From: Streptomyces sp. S4.7
GTDB lineage: Bacteria; Actinomycetota; Actinomycetes; Streptomycetales; Streptomycetaceae
Direction of reading: 5' to 3'
Assembly (NCBI RefSeq): GCF_010384365.1
Contig: NZ_CP048397.1
Coordinates: 3,162,001 to 3,226,000, forward strand
DNA: 64,000 bases
Shown here: positions 53,063-62,703 of the stretch, piece by piece
Layout: each line of letters begins with the position of its first letter
How positions within the stretch are numbered: the stretch's first letter is position 1
The notes under the pieces: generated by a model
What the model was told of the DNA's origin: nothing
The model's input: the letters and a program-made list of their open reading frames with translations, nothing else
Database searches by the model: none
Program-made: the position numbers and the translations under genes

Positions 53063-53560
53063 TCAGGCGGACCGCGTCAGGATCCGCAGCACGTCCAGCG
53101 AGCGCGGCACCGTGTCCGGGTCCTCGCCGTCGTTGACGGCCAGCCGTACGTGCGCCTCACGCGCCGCGCGTACCGCCTCCGGCCAGCCGTGGTGCTCCAG
53201 ATACACCGATATCGGGGCGTCCGGCCCCACCTGGTGCATGATCCGCAGCACCCGCAGGACGGCGACGTCGACCAGCGCGGCCTCGCCGGAGTCACGGAAG
53301 ATCGTCCCGACGTATTTCTCCGCCGACCAGTTGTCCAGCCAGGTGTCCTCGACCAGCCGGTACACGGCGTCGGTGACGTCGCCGTACCCCTCTCGGCCGG
53401 CCAGCCAGAACTCCTGGTGGAAGACGGGATCGGAGAGCATGTGCAGCGCCGAGCGCACATTGCTGCGCCAGCGCCACCAGGGAATGTCATTGAGCGGCAT
53501 GTCGCCCATGGTGGAGGAGCGACGGCCGCGACGGGAAGAGTTCTCCGAACCTTGCTGCAC
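53063..53560 (-). CDS. Conserved actinobacterial hypothetical protein (SCO4402-like)
   Basis: 165 residues, soluble. A recognisable core reads WWRWRSNVRSALHMLSDPVF, GYGDVTDAVYRLVEDTWLDN and LRVLRIMHQVGPDAP. I recall this as the SCO4402 family next to purU in S. coelicolor; no biochemical function is known to me. GTG 53560 has no ribosome site but TACGAT eight bases upstream, which fits leaderless expression. Confidence 0.85.
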   Translation of the reverse strand: MQQGSENSSRRGRRSSTMGDMPLNDIPWWRWRSNVRSALHMLSDPVFHQEFWLAGREGYGDVTDAVYRLVEDTWLDNWSAEKYVGTIFRDSGEAALVDVAVLRVLRIMHQVGPDAPISVYLEHHGWPEAVRAAREAHVRLAVNDGEDPDTVPRSLDVLRILTRSA

Positions 53561-53568
53561 AGGAGTCG

Positions 53569-53574
53569 ATCGTA
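53569..53574 (-). promoter_or_regulatory. Candidate -10 before the SCO4402-like gene
   Basis: On the coding strand TACGAT lies eight bases before GTG 53560, with no ribosome site. Confidence 0.35.
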
Positions 53575-53683
53575 CGGACCTCCGTGAGGCGATCGCGCGG
53601 GCCCCCGTAATTCACCTCGTCGTCATGTGCGGTTGAACAAGCTCCACCAGGCAGTTACCCATAGGCCGGAAGTGTGCGGATAC

Positions 53684-55000
53684 ATGACCGGTAGGCAGCA
53701 GCGCTCCTCCTCGCCCCGCCCCTTCCACCGGAATCCGGTGGTCCGCGTCCTGTGTACGGTCACGGTCGGGGCATCGGTGGTCACCGGGTGCGGCGTACTC
53801 CCTGGGGGGCCGGGGGGCTCCAGGGAGCCCGTCACCGTCATGACGTGGGCGCCGGAGGGCACGGCGGCGACGAACATGCCGGGCATGCCCGCCATGGCCA
53901 AGGCCTACGCGCGCTGGGTCAACGCGGCGGGCGGTATCGACGGTCACGAGCTGCGGGTGCTGACCTGCAACGAACGCAACACCTCGGCGGGCGCCGCCGA
54001 CTGCGCCCGCCTGGCGGCCAAGAAGGACGTCACGGCCGTCGTCGGCTCCTACAGCCAGCACGGCGACGCGTTCATGGCGCCGCTGGAGGCGGCCGGGATC
54101 CCGTACCTCGGCGGCTACGGCATCGCCGAGCGGGAGTTCTCCAGCTTCGTCTCGTACCCGGTCAACGGCGGCCAGGCGGCGCTCCTGGCCGGCAACGGCA
54201 TGCAGCTGGCCGGGGAGTGCGACCGCGTCTCCATCGTGCGGCCGGACACGATCACCGGTGACGCGATGCCGGAACTGCTCAACTCCGGTCTGAGCAGGGG
54301 CGGCGGAGGCGGCAAGGACGGCGGGGAGGCGGGCGGGGGCGACAAGGCGACGGACATCCGCGCGGCAGAGGACGCCACCGACTACACCGACTCGGCGGAG
54401 CGCGCCCGCGAGAACGCGTCCGACGGCTGTGTCACGGCGGTGCTCGGCGACCGTACGGAGACGTTCTTCGACTCCTACCGGCGGCTCTCCGACGACGACG
54501 GGAACATCCGCATCTCCTCGGTGCTGGGCAGCGTCGGCCAGCCCCTGGTGGACCGCACGGGCGGTTCCAAGGGCCTCTTCGAGGGCGCGTACGTCACGGG
54601 CTGGTACCCGCAGGCGTCGGATCCGGCGTGGGGGCCGATGCGAGACGTCATCCGTGAGCACGCCTTCGGCGACGACAGCATCGACCCGGCGGACCCGGGC
54701 GTGCAGACGACGTGGATCGCCTACACCGCCCTCAGGTCGGTCGTCGAGTCGATCGGCAGGGACACGATCTCCTCGGCCACGTTCTCGCACGCGCTGGACA
54801 AGGGCGCGAGGGTCGAGACGGGCGGCCTCACGCCCACGCTGCGCTGGCGGTACGAGGACATGCTGGGCTCGCCCGGCTTCCCGCGCATCGTGAACAGCGA
54901 GGTGACCTTCCAGGTGGTACGCGAAGGCCGGCTGGTCTCGCTGAAGGACGGCTTCGTGGACGTCCGCGGAACACTGAGCGACGCGGGCCCCAGCGCGTAG
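53684..55000 (+). CDS. ABC-transporter substrate-binding lipoprotein, branched-chain amino-acid type
   Basis: 438 residues. The signal peptide ends in a lipobox VVTGC with Cys 36 as the anchor. The remainder is a type I periplasmic-binding-protein fold: VTVMTWAPEGTAATNMPGMP, NAAGGIDGHELRVLTCNERN, AVVGSYSQHGDAFMAPLEAA. A Gly/Lys/Asp-rich insertion (54295-54360) interrupts the fold. No permease or ATPase genes adjoin, so it may serve as a sensor or work with a remote transporter. The start is set at ATG 53684. Confidence 0.88.
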   Translation: MTGRQQRSSSPRPFHRNPVVRVLCTVTVGASVVTGCGVLPGGPGGSREPVTVMTWAPEGTAATNMPGMPAMAKAYARWVNAAGGIDGHELRVLTCNERNTSAGAADCARLAAKKDVTAVVGSYSQHGDAFMAPLEAAGIPYLGGYGIAEREFSSFVSYPVNGGQAALLAGNGMQLAGECDRVSIVRPDTITGDAMPELLNSGLSRGGGGGKDGGEAGGGDKATDIRAAEDATDYTDSAERARENASDGCVTAVLGDRTETFFDSYRRLSDDDGNIRISSVLGSVGQPLVDRTGGSKGLFEGAYVTGWYPQASDPAWGPMRDVIREHAFGDDSIDPADPGVQTTWIAYTALRSVVESIGRDTISSATFSHALDKGARVETGGLTPTLRWRYEDMLGSPGFPRIVNSEVTFQVVREGRLVSLKDGFVDVRGTLSDAGPSA

Positions 55001-55287
55001 CGCCGGGGGCGGGTCCCGACGGCAGCGCCGTCCGCCCGCGGGGCGGGGCCGCGGGGCGGGACCGCGGCGGCCGGCGCGGTGCATCGCAGGGCGGAGGACC
55101 GGCGCCGTGGATGGACCGGCCGTACTCGGCCGACTCCGACAACGCAGGGGGCCACGGAGGAGAGGTGCCGTCACCGGAGCCCGCCCGCCCTCGCGGGTGG
55201 AGAGGCCGGCGACCCGTCGTGCGGTGCGGTGCCTCGCCGGCCGGAGGACCGGCGTCCTCGGCCCGTCCGGACGGGGTGTGTTCCGCC

Positions 55288-55328
55288 CGCCGGACGGGAT
55301 CATCCGAGCCCGTCCGGCGATCGAGGAC
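55288..55328. terminator. Hairpin built from the dispersed intergenic repeat
   Basis: CGCCGGACGGG (55288-55298) pairs perfectly with CCCGTCCGGCG (55309-55319), loop of 10. The right arm continues into GATCGAGGAC (to 55328), the same family as the 796-1053 cluster. It lies between the converging lipoprotein and Pro/Gln-rich protein genes. The rest of the 55001-55338 gap shows only GC-rich, gene-free sequence. Confidence 0.7.
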
Positions 55329-55338
55329 ACACCCGGCG

Positions 55339-57066
55339 TCACAGCTCCGTCGGGGCTCGTTCCGTGAGGCCGTACTTGGTCGCGATGCCGTTCCACAGGC
55401 CCGACGCCTGGCGCTTCGCCGCCGTCGCCTCGCCGCTCGCGGCGTGGCCCTCGGAGGCCGCCTTCGTCGTACGGGCCTTGCCGCCCTTGCAGCCCTTCTT
55501 CGTCTTCGCCTCGCCCGCCCACGTCGCGTAGTGGTCGTCCGCCGAAGCGGACGCCTGCCACGCCTTGGTCAGGGAGGACGACAACTGGGCGTGCCGGGGC
55601 AGCTTGTCGAGGGTCAGTTCCTTGAGCCGGGTGACCATGTCGCGGCGCTGATCGGCCGCGCCCTGGAGGTCGCTGACGGCCTTGTCCAGGTTCTCGCAGG
55701 TCTTGATGGACTCGACCGCGCTGATCACCGCCGCCCGGCTGTCGTTGCTCTCGGCGAGGAGCTTGTCCAGCTCCTCGGCCTGGGGCTTGGCGGGGTCGGC
55801 CGGCTGCTCGTCCTCGCCCGGACCCGAGGGCGAGCTCTCCGACGAGACGGTCTGGTTGTTGTCCTGCTTCTTGGAGTCGTCCCCGCTCATCAGCCAGCCC
55901 GCGCCCAGTCCGAGGACGGCGCAGCCGACGACGACCGCGGCGATCAGCGGGATCGGTGAGGACTTGCGGCGCCCGGCGGCCCGGCCCTGCGGGCCCGACG
56001 GCTCCTGCGGGCCGCGCGGCGGCTGCCCGTACGGAGGCGGTGCGCCGCCCTGTCCGTAGCCCTGCCCCGGCCCCTGCTGCGGGTGACCCTGCCGGCCGCG
56101 GCCCTGTGGACCGCCCCTGCCCCGGCCGGGACCGGCGCCCGGACCCGCGGCCGGGTCGAACTGCGGCAGCTGCTGCGTCGCGTCCGGGACCTGGCCCGCG
56201 CCGGGGTCCTCGCTGCGGAAGAGGCTGTCGAACTCGGCGGGCGGCTGGCGGTCGCCGGGGTCGCCGGGCCTGATGCCGTACGGCGCGCCGGGGGGCGCGG
56301 CCGGGATGTCCCCGGGGCCCTGCGCGGGGACGGGCGCGATGAACTGCGTGGCGTCCGTGTCCGACGTGGCCCCGGCGGGCGGGGACGGCTGGACGGTGCC
56401 GAGGTACTGGGTGGACTCGGCCGGGCTCTCGGGCGGCAGCCCGCCGGGGTTCCGGCCCTGGTGGTACTGCGGCGGCACCGGCGGTATGTACTGCGTCGCG
56501 TCGGCGGCCCCGGCCGCGGGCACCGGCGGTATGTACTGCGTCGCGTCCGCGCTGCCGAGAGGGCCGCCGGGGGCGGCCGGGGGCGGCGTCTCGGCCGGCA
56601 GGGGCTGCGCACCGTACGTGCCCCCCTGCGGCGCTCCGTACTGCTGCTGCGGCGGCTGTGCCTGCGGCAGGGGCTGCGCCTGGGGCTGCGCGGGCGGCAG
56701 CGGCTGCTGGTACTGCTGCTCTTGCTGCTGAGGGGGCTGGTACTGCTGCTGGGGCGCCTGCGGGTAGCCGTAGCCCCCGCCTCCGTACGCTCCCGTCGCG
56801 TCGTACGACCCGTGGGCGCCCGGATCCGGCTGCTGCGCCTGCGGTGGCGGCAGTTGATGCCCCTGCGGCTGTCCTTGCGGCTCCGGCTGAGGCGCCCCCG
56901 GCCCCCAGGGCTGCCCCCACGGCTGACCGCCCGCCGGGGCGGACTGGTCGGCGGCCGGGGCGCCGGGGATCAAGGGGGGACCGCCGTCGGCGGGCAGCAC
57001 GATGCCTTCGTGCGCGGGCCGAGCGGCAGGCGACTGCGACTCGTCCCTTTGTCCGCTTTGCGTCAC
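55339..57066 (-). CDS. Pro/Gln-rich single-pass membrane protein with ATQ repeats
   Basis: 575 residues. A very long Pro/Gln/Gly-rich N-terminal region (to about residue 365) contains five [AS]TQ motifs at residues 175-177, 190-192, 218-220, 239-241 and 296-298, two within identical DATQYIPPVP blocks. One transmembrane helix (371-393) follows RRKSS, then an extracytoplasmic helical domain with two cysteines. AGGAGT precedes GTG 57066. The repeated threonines in an acidic, cytoplasmic, disordered segment look like kinase substrates with FHA-type readers. That is inference. Confidence 0.8.
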   Translation of the reverse strand: MTQSGQRDESQSPAARPAHEGIVLPADGGPPLIPGAPAADQSAPAGGQPWGQPWGPGAPQPEPQGQPQGHQLPPPQAQQPDPGAHGSYDATGAYGGGGYGYPQAPQQQYQPPQQQEQQYQQPLPPAQPQAQPLPQAQPPQQQYGAPQGGTYGAQPLPAETPPPAAPGGPLGSADATQYIPPVPAAGAADATQYIPPVPPQYHQGRNPGGLPPESPAESTQYLGTVQPSPPAGATSDTDATQFIAPVPAQGPGDIPAAPPGAPYGIRPGDPGDRQPPAEFDSLFRSEDPGAGQVPDATQQLPQFDPAAGPGAGPGRGRGGPQGRGRQGHPQQGPGQGYGQGGAPPPYGQPPRGPQEPSGPQGRAAGRRKSSPIPLIAAVVVGCAVLGLGAGWLMSGDDSKKQDNNQTVSSESSPSGPGEDEQPADPAKPQAEELDKLLAESNDSRAAVISAVESIKTCENLDKAVSDLQGAADQRRDMVTRLKELTLDKLPRHAQLSSSLTKAWQASASADDHYATWAGEAKTKKGCKGGKARTTKAASEGHAASGEATAAKRQASGLWNGIATKYGLTERAPTEL

Positions 57067-57418
57067 CGGGACTCCTAGTGTGGACCTACGGAATCGTCAG
57101 TTCACGCTACCGGGTGAATCAGGAGCCCTGCTACGCGCCCGGAATCAGTCACAGCCACCCGTGTTCAAGACACCCGCCGGCGATGCGGACCAATCGGACC
57201 ACCGTGCGCGGCTGCCGGTGACCGCCGGAGACCTTCCGCGAACGCCGGGGCCGGCCCGTCCGCCCCGGTCACGGACCCGCCGCCCGAGCCGCGCCCCGTC
57301 CCACCGACGCCACACCGGCCCCGTGGTCAACACGGCGCAACGGCCGCCCGATGGCTGTCAGACGCTCCGGCGAACGCCGTACAGCCGCGCTCCGGGCCGA
57401 AGTTGTAGCAAAGCCGTG
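57067..57418. other. Gene-free gap
   Basis: 352 bp between two genes on the minus strand. No credible coding region, no strong hairpin and no repeat of the dispersed family was seen. The promoter of the gene at 55339-57066 should lie near the left edge. Confidence 0.5.
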
Positions 57419-58801
57419 TCACGCGGCCTGCGTCTCCAGCCGCGCGCTGAACTCCCGTACCGCGGGCTCCGCCCCGTACGGCTCCAACCGCTGCTGGAGA
57501 TCGTCCAGATACTCCGCCCCCCTGCTGGAACGCAGCGTGCCCAGCAGCTCCGCCGCGCGCGTGCCCGTACGGCACGCCTCCTCCACCTCGCGCTGCTGGA
57601 CCTGTGCCGTCGCCAGCAGCACCAGGCCGATCGCGCGCCGTCTCGACCGGGCCTCCGGATGCCCCGCCAGTGAGTCGGACGCGTGGCGCGCCGCCGCCTC
57701 GGGCTGGCCCAGGTCGCGGTAGCAGTGGGCCAACTCGTCGGCCAGATAGGCATGGTCGTAGTGCGCGATCCACACGGGGTCGTCCCCGCTCTCCGGATCC
57801 GCGTGCTCCAGCGCGGTGAGCGCCCGGCCCGCGACCGCGTGGCACTGGCTCACATCGCCCATCAGCGCGTGCCCCCGTGCCTCGGCGGCCAGGAACATGG
57901 CCTGCGCCCTGGGGGTGACATGTCCCCGCGCGCCTTCCTGCGCGGCCCGCGCCAACTGGGCGATCTCGCGCGGGTTCCCGAGCTGGGCCGCGAGATGGCT
58001 CATGGACGCGGCGAGCACATAGCCGCCGTATCCGCGGTCCCCGGCGGCCTGCGCGAGCCTCAGCGCCTGGATGTAGTACCGCTGGGCGAGCCCCGGCTGA
58101 CCGGTGTCCACCGCCATGTACCCCGCCAGCTCGGTGAGTCTGGCGACGGCGGCGAAGAGTCTGCGGCCGACCGCCTCCGGGTACGACCCCGAAAGCAGGC
58201 CCGACACCACGCTGTTCAGATAGTGCACGACGACCGGGCGGACGTGGCCGCTGCCGAACCGGTGGTCCAGCTCGACCAGGGCGGATGTCATGGCGGCGAC
58301 CGCCGCCACGTCCGAATCCCCCACCCGCGCACCGGTGTTGCGGGCCACCGACGCGTCCGCGCCGGTGATCAGCCAGTCCCGGCTCGGCTCGACGAGCGCC
58401 GACGACGCCACCGCCGCTCCGGTCAGGAAGTCGCGTCTGCCCACGTCGCTGCGCCACAACTCGCAGACCTGCTCGATCGCGCCGACGACCGTCGGCGAGA
58501 ACTGGAGTCCGATGCCCGAGGCGAGATTCTTGCCGTTGGCCATCCCCAGCTCGTCGATCGTGACCGTGCGCCCCAGCTTGCGGCCCAGCGCCTCGGCGAT
58601 GATCCCGGGGGCCCGGCCGCGCGGCTGCTGGCCACGGAGCCAGCGGGCGACGGACGTCTTGTCGTAGCGGAGGTCGAGGCCGCGTTCATTTCCGACCATG
58701 TTCACCCGGCGGGCGAGGCCGGCGTTGGAACAGCCCGCTTCCTGGATGAGTGTTTGCAGCCGTTCGTTCGGCTGACGGGCGACGAGAGGTCTGGCTGCCA
58801 A
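57419..58801 (-). CDS. HTH-TPR regulator of the Streptomyces NsdA-like kind
   Basis: 460 residues. An N-terminal DNA-binding-like domain (ERLQTLIQEAGCSNAGLARR, SVARWLRGQQPRGRAPGIIA) is followed by a linker with RRDFLTGAAVASSAL and a long array of TPR-like helices (YYIQALRLAQAAGDRGYGGY and others). This architecture matches the family that includes NsdA, a negative regulator of Streptomyces differentiation; orthology is not claimed. The TTG start at 58801 has AGGGGG seven bases upstream. Confidence 0.8.
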   Translation of the reverse strand: MAARPLVARQPNERLQTLIQEAGCSNAGLARRVNMVGNERGLDLRYDKTSVARWLRGQQPRGRAPGIIAEALGRKLGRTVTIDELGMANGKNLASGIGLQFSPTVVGAIEQVCELWRSDVGRRDFLTGAAVASSALVEPSRDWLITGADASVARNTGARVGDSDVAAVAAMTSALVELDHRFGSGHVRPVVVHYLNSVVSGLLSGSYPEAVGRRLFAAVARLTELAGYMAVDTGQPGLAQRYYIQALRLAQAAGDRGYGGYVLAASMSHLAAQLGNPREIAQLARAAQEGARGHVTPRAQAMFLAAEARGHALMGDVSQCHAVAGRALTALEHADPESGDDPVWIAHYDHAYLADELAHCYRDLGQPEAAARHASDSLAGHPEARSRRRAIGLVLLATAQVQQREVEEACRTGTRAAELLGTLRSSRGAEYLDDLQQRLEPYGAEPAVREFSARLETQAA

Positions 58802-59128
58802 TGGATACCCCCTGTGGCCGCGGTGATCGACTGAGCGATCACTGCCCGGCGGAAACGCAGTAAATGCGTGCGATGGTCGAAATCAGCAATCTTCGGTAAC
58901 TTTCGGGAAACGCCGCCCGCTTGGCACCGAGATGTGTGTGATCCGCCTCATGCCTCGCGCCTCCCCGATGGCAACCCCCGGTCACCGGTTGTGGTTACCC
59001 ATCGACACGCCGCAACCTCACGCGCGCCCCCGCCCATGCACCAGTGCGCCCCGCGTGCGCGATCGATGCGCCGCCGCGACGCTCCGCGGCGCCCGTAACC
59101 CGGGGTGCGGGCGGGAGTTGTGCTCATC
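58802..59128. other. Divergent intergenic region
   Basis: 327 bp between the TPR regulator (minus strand) and the primase/polymerase-domain gene (plus strand). It must hold both promoters. No clear -35/-10 pair or palindrome was found. Confidence 0.45.
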
Positions 59129-59815
59129 GTGGACAAGACCATCGGAGTGACGGGCGTCACGGACGCCGCGCAGATCCCCCAGCAGCGGGGCGAGCCGCTG
59201 CTGGACAGCGCCGTGCGGTACGCGCAGGAGCGGCACTGGGACGTGTTCCCCGGCACCTGGCTGGAGGCGGTGGACGGCAGGGAGCGCTGCTCGTGCGAGC
59301 GTTCCGACTGTCCGGCCCCCGGGGCGCATCCGACGAGGCCGGACTGGGCGACGCAGGCGACGGGCAGCGGCGTAGCCGCGCGCAGGCTGTGGTCGAAGCA
59401 GCCGCGCTCCTCGGTCCTGCTGCCGACGGGCCGCACGTTCGACGCCCTCGACGTGCCCGAGTCGGCGGGGTTCCTGGCGCTCGCCCGGATGGAGCGGATG
59501 GGGACGACGCTCGGTCCCGTCACCCGCACCCCCGAGCGCCGGATGCTCTTCTTCGTGCTGCCCGGCGGCTCGGTCAAGGTGGACGACCTGGTGCGGAGGC
59601 TGGGCTGGTCGGCCCCGGCGATCGACCTGGTGGCGCGCGGCGAGGGCCACTACGTCGCCGCCCCGCCCACCCGTGTCGGCGGTTACGGCGCGGTGCAGTG
59701 GGTCCGGCGGCCCACCCCGCCGAACCGCTGGCTCCCCGACGCGGAGGAGCTGATCAGCCCGCTGGCGTACGCCTGCGGCCGCGACGCGGCGGCCGCACGG
59801 GCCCGGCGGACCTGA
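59129..59815 (+). CDS. Bifunctional DNA primase/polymerase N-terminal-domain protein
   Basis: 228 residues if GTG 59129 is used; GTG 59120 is an alternative, as the GGGAG at 59113 suits neither ideally. The prim-pol domain marks are LDSAVRYAQERHWDVFPGTW, a CSCERSDC cluster, PGAHPTRPDW and AVQWVRRPTPPNRWLPDAEE near the end. It is a stand-alone short version; many such proteins in actinomycetes have no proven polymerase activity. No mobile-element genes adjoin, which argues against a plasmid replication role. Confidence 0.82.
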   Translation: MDKTIGVTGVTDAAQIPQQRGEPLLDSAVRYAQERHWDVFPGTWLEAVDGRERCSCERSDCPAPGAHPTRPDWATQATGSGVAARRLWSKQPRSSVLLPTGRTFDALDVPESAGFLALARMERMGTTLGPVTRTPERRMLFFVLPGGSVKVDDLVRRLGWSAPAIDLVARGEGHYVAAPPTRVGGYGAVQWVRRPTPPNRWLPDAEELISPLAYACGRDAAAARARRT

Positions 59816-59889
59816 GGACCCCGCTCGGGGGTCGTCCTATGGTGGGTCCTCCCGACATCTCGAAGAGGAACACCGAAGGGCAGTGCGGC

Positions 59890-60783
59890 ATGCCGGATCA
59901 CGTACCGGACCGAGCGGCGGAGCAGACAGGGCGACAGACGGCGGCCGGGCGGCCCGCCGCCCGGCGGGAGGCGCGGGATGCGGCGCCGGACACGGCGGGC
60001 GGGGCGCGTACGGAGGCGCCGCCCGCCGTACGCGTGGAGGGGCTGTGGAAGCGCTTCGGTGAACAGGTCGCCGTCGCCGGGATCGATCTCGATCTGCCCG
60101 CCGGCCAGTTCGTGGGTCTCGTCGGCCCGAACGGCGCGGGCAAGACCACCACGCTCTCCATGGTGACCGGCCTGCTGCGGCCGGACATGGGCAGGGTCCG
60201 GGTCGCCGGGCACGACGTCTGGGGCGATCCGGTCGCGGTCAAGGCCAGGATCGGCGTACTGCCCGAGGGGCTGCGCCTGTTCGAGCGGCTCTCCGGGCGC
60301 GAACTCCTCGGATACACCGGCCGGCTGCGGGGGCTGCCCGGTGACGAGGTCGACAAGCGCGCCACCCAGCTCCTGGACGTACTGGACCTGGCGGGCTCGC
60401 AGCACAAGCTCGTCGTGGACTACTCGACCGGTATGCGCAAGAAGATCGGCCTGGCGTCGGCGCTGCTGCACAACCCCGAAGTCCTGTTCCTGGACGAGCC
60501 GTTCGAGGGCGTCGACCCGGTGTCGGCGCAGACGATCCGCGGTGTCCTGGAGCGCTACACCGAGTCCGGCGCGACCGTCGTGTTCTCCAGCCATGTGATG
60601 GAACTGGTCGAGTCGCTGTGCGACTGGGTCGCGGTGATGGCCGCGGGCCGTATCCGCGCGCAGGGGACGCTCGCGGAGGTACGGGGCGACGCGCCCTCGC
60701 TCCAGAGCGCGTTCCTCGAACTGGTCGGCGCGCAGGGCCGCGACACCGGCGAGTCCCTGGACTGGCTGGGCGGTGCCCGATGA
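59890..60783 (+). CDS. ABC transporter ATP-binding protein
   Basis: 297 residues. After a disordered Ala/Arg-rich start of about 45 residues come Walker A GPNGAGKTT (79-87), the variant signature YSTGMRKK and Walker B VLFLDEPFEGVDP. The class is that of multidrug/antibiotic exporters (DrrA/CcmA-like). GAAGGG precedes ATG 59890. Its stop overlaps the start of the permease gene (ATGA), so the two are translationally coupled. Confidence 0.92.
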   Translation: MPDHVPDRAAEQTGRQTAAGRPAARREARDAAPDTAGGARTEAPPAVRVEGLWKRFGEQVAVAGIDLDLPAGQFVGLVGPNGAGKTTTLSMVTGLLRPDMGRVRVAGHDVWGDPVAVKARIGVLPEGLRLFERLSGRELLGYTGRLRGLPGDEVDKRATQLLDVLDLAGSQHKLVVDYSTGMRKKIGLASALLHNPEVLFLDEPFEGVDPVSAQTIRGVLERYTESGATVVFSSHVMELVESLCDWVAVMAAGRIRAQGTLAEVRGDAPSLQSAFLELVGAQGRDTGESLDWLGGAR

Positions 60784-62501
60784 GCGCGGAGGCACCGGCC
60801 GGCGGCACGGGTCTGTCCGGGACGCCGGGTGGCGCGGCATCCGCCGCTCCCGCCCCATCGGTCGGCCCCGCCGGTCCCGTCGGTTCGGGTACGACGCCCG
60901 TCGCCACCCTCGGCACCCGCGCCCTCGCCCCGGTCTTCGTGACGCTGAAGCTGTCGCTGCTGCGCAACGGGCTGCGGCAGTCCTCCGGCCGTACCGCCGC
61001 CTATGTGGCCTCCGTCGTCTTCGCCCTGCTCATCGCCGCGGGCCAGCTCCTCGGTCTGATCCTGCTGCGCGGGAACAGCGGCGCGGGCACCCTCGTCGTC
61101 GTACTGACCGCGATCGTGGCCCTGGGCTGGGCGATGCTGCCGCTGTTCTTCCCCAGCGGCGACGAGACACTCGACCCGAGCCGCCTGGTGATGCTGCCGC
61201 TGCGGCCCCACGCGCTGATCGGTGCGCTGCTCGCCGCGTCCCTGGTCGGTATCGGACCGCTGTTCACGCTCTGTCTGGTGCTGGGATCCGCGATCGCCGT
61301 CGCGCACGGCGGCGCCGCGATCGCGCTGTCGGTCGTCGTCGTACCGCTGACCCTGCTGGTGTGCGTGGCGCTGTCGCGTGCCGTGGCCGCGGCGAACATC
61401 CGGCTGCTGACCTCGCGCAAGGGCCGGGACCTGGCCGTGCTGAGCGGTCTGGTGATCGCCGTCGGGATCCAGTTCGTCAACTTCGGTGTGCAGAGGCTCA
61501 GCGAGGCGGGCGGGCTGTCGGCGCTCGACCCCGTGGCCGACGTCCTGCGCTGGCTGCCGCCCGCGTCGGCGATCGGCGCCGTGGACTCGGTGAGCGACGG
61601 CGCGTACGGATGGGCCGCCCTGCAACTGCTGCTGTCGCTGGCCGCGTTGGCCGCGCTCATGTACTCGTGGCAGCGCTCGCTCGTGAAGCTGATGACCGCC
61701 CCGGACGGCTCGACGATCGCCGCCGCCGGGCCGGCCCGCAAGGAGTCGGCTTCCGGGCTGGGCCGGCTGCTCCCCGAGGGGCGTACGGGGACGGTGATGC
61801 AGCGGAGCCTGTGGTACGTGTGGCGCGACCCCAAGACCAAGGCGGCGTGGATCACTTCGCTGGCGATCGGGCTGATCGTGCCGCTGATCAACGCCCTCCA
61901 GGGCAACGGCTCGATCTATCTCGCGTGCTTCGCGGCGGGGATGCTCGGCATCCAGATGTACAACCAGTTCGGGCAGGACACCTCCGCGTTCTGGATGGTG
62001 GCCCTGACGATCTCCTCCACCCGTGACGCGTATCTCGAACTGCGGGCGAGGGCCTTCGCCCTGCTGGTGATCACCCTGCCGTACTCGGCCCTGGTGACGA
62101 TCCTGACGGCCGCGCTGCTCGGCGACTGGCGGGCGCTGCCCGAGGCGCTCGGGCTGTCCTTCGCGCTGCTCGGCGCGATGATGGCGACGGGCGCCGTGGC
62201 CTCGGCCCGGTTCCCGTACTCGATCCCGCAGGACAGCGCGTACAAGAACGTCGCTCCGGGGCAGGGCGGGCTCGCGTGGATCTCGATCCTCGGCGGCATG
62301 CTCGGCGGCGCGCTGCTGTGCGCGCCGGTGATCGGGCTGACGATCGGCCTGCACGTGTCGGGCGCTGAGGGCCTGACGTGGCTCGTGCTGCCGGCGGGGA
62401 CCGCGTACGGCGCGCTGATCGCGTGGGCCGGGGTGAAGGTGGCGGCGCCGCAGACGGCGTCGAGGCTGCCGGAGATCCTGACGGCGGTCAGCAAGGGCTG
62501 A
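60780..62501 (+). CDS. ABC transporter permease
   Basis: 573 residues with about 12 hydrophobic segments after a 45-residue Gly/Pro/Ala-rich N-terminus. Segments include VASVVFALLIAAGQLLGLIL, SLVGIGPLFTLCLVLGSAIA and WITSLAIGLIVPLINAL. It is coupled to the ATPase upstream. The ATPase type suggests export; the substrate is unknown. Confidence 0.88.
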   Translation: MSAEAPAGGTGLSGTPGGAASAAPAPSVGPAGPVGSGTTPVATLGTRALAPVFVTLKLSLLRNGLRQSSGRTAAYVASVVFALLIAAGQLLGLILLRGNSGAGTLVVVLTAIVALGWAMLPLFFPSGDETLDPSRLVMLPLRPHALIGALLAASLVGIGPLFTLCLVLGSAIAVAHGGAAIALSVVVVPLTLLVCVALSRAVAAANIRLLTSRKGRDLAVLSGLVIAVGIQFVNFGVQRLSEAGGLSALDPVADVLRWLPPASAIGAVDSVSDGAYGWAALQLLLSLAALAALMYSWQRSLVKLMTAPDGSTIAAAGPARKESASGLGRLLPEGRTGTVMQRSLWYVWRDPKTKAAWITSLAIGLIVPLINALQGNGSIYLACFAAGMLGIQMYNQFGQDTSAFWMVALTISSTRDAYLELRARAFALLVITLPYSALVTILTAALLGDWRALPEALGLSFALLGAMMATGAVASARFPYSIPQDSAYKNVAPGQGGLAWISILGGMLGGALLCAPVIGLTIGLHVSGAEGLTWLVLPAGTAYGALIAWAGVKVAAPQTASRLPEILTAVSKG

Positions 62502-62528
62502 CCGCCCCCGCAGGCGGGAGAAGTGACC

Positions 62529-62544
62529 GCCGGGGCGCCCCGGC
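62529..62544. repeat. 16-bp perfect palindrome after the permease gene
   Basis: GCCGGGGCGCCCCGGC at 62529-62544, with GGCGCCCCGG repeated again about 16 bp later. It could fold as part of a terminator for the ABC operon. Confidence 0.45.
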
Positions 62545-62690
62545 CGAGGCGCCCCGGCGGCCTGCCCGCTCGGACCGCGCGCGGCGCCGCGGACCGACGC
62601 GGTCCTGCTCGGCCGTCTCGGCCACCACCCGGTCTCCGAGGCCGTGCGGCACAACCGCCCCGGGGCCGATCCAAGGAGACCGCGTCGTCT

Positions 62691-62696
62691 TAAGCT
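62691..62696 (+). promoter_or_regulatory. Candidate -10 of a leaderless PPOX gene
   Basis: TAAGCT ends seven bases before ATG 62704, almost the same arrangement as at 34678-34690. No ribosome site is properly spaced; the AAGGAG at 62673 is too far away. Confidence 0.4.
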
Positions 62697-62703
62697 CGCC
62701 GGT

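Noticed and set aside
59129-59815. Integrative-element replication protein
   Set aside because: Only the prim-pol N-terminal domain is present and no integrase, excisionase, tra gene or att repeat was found.
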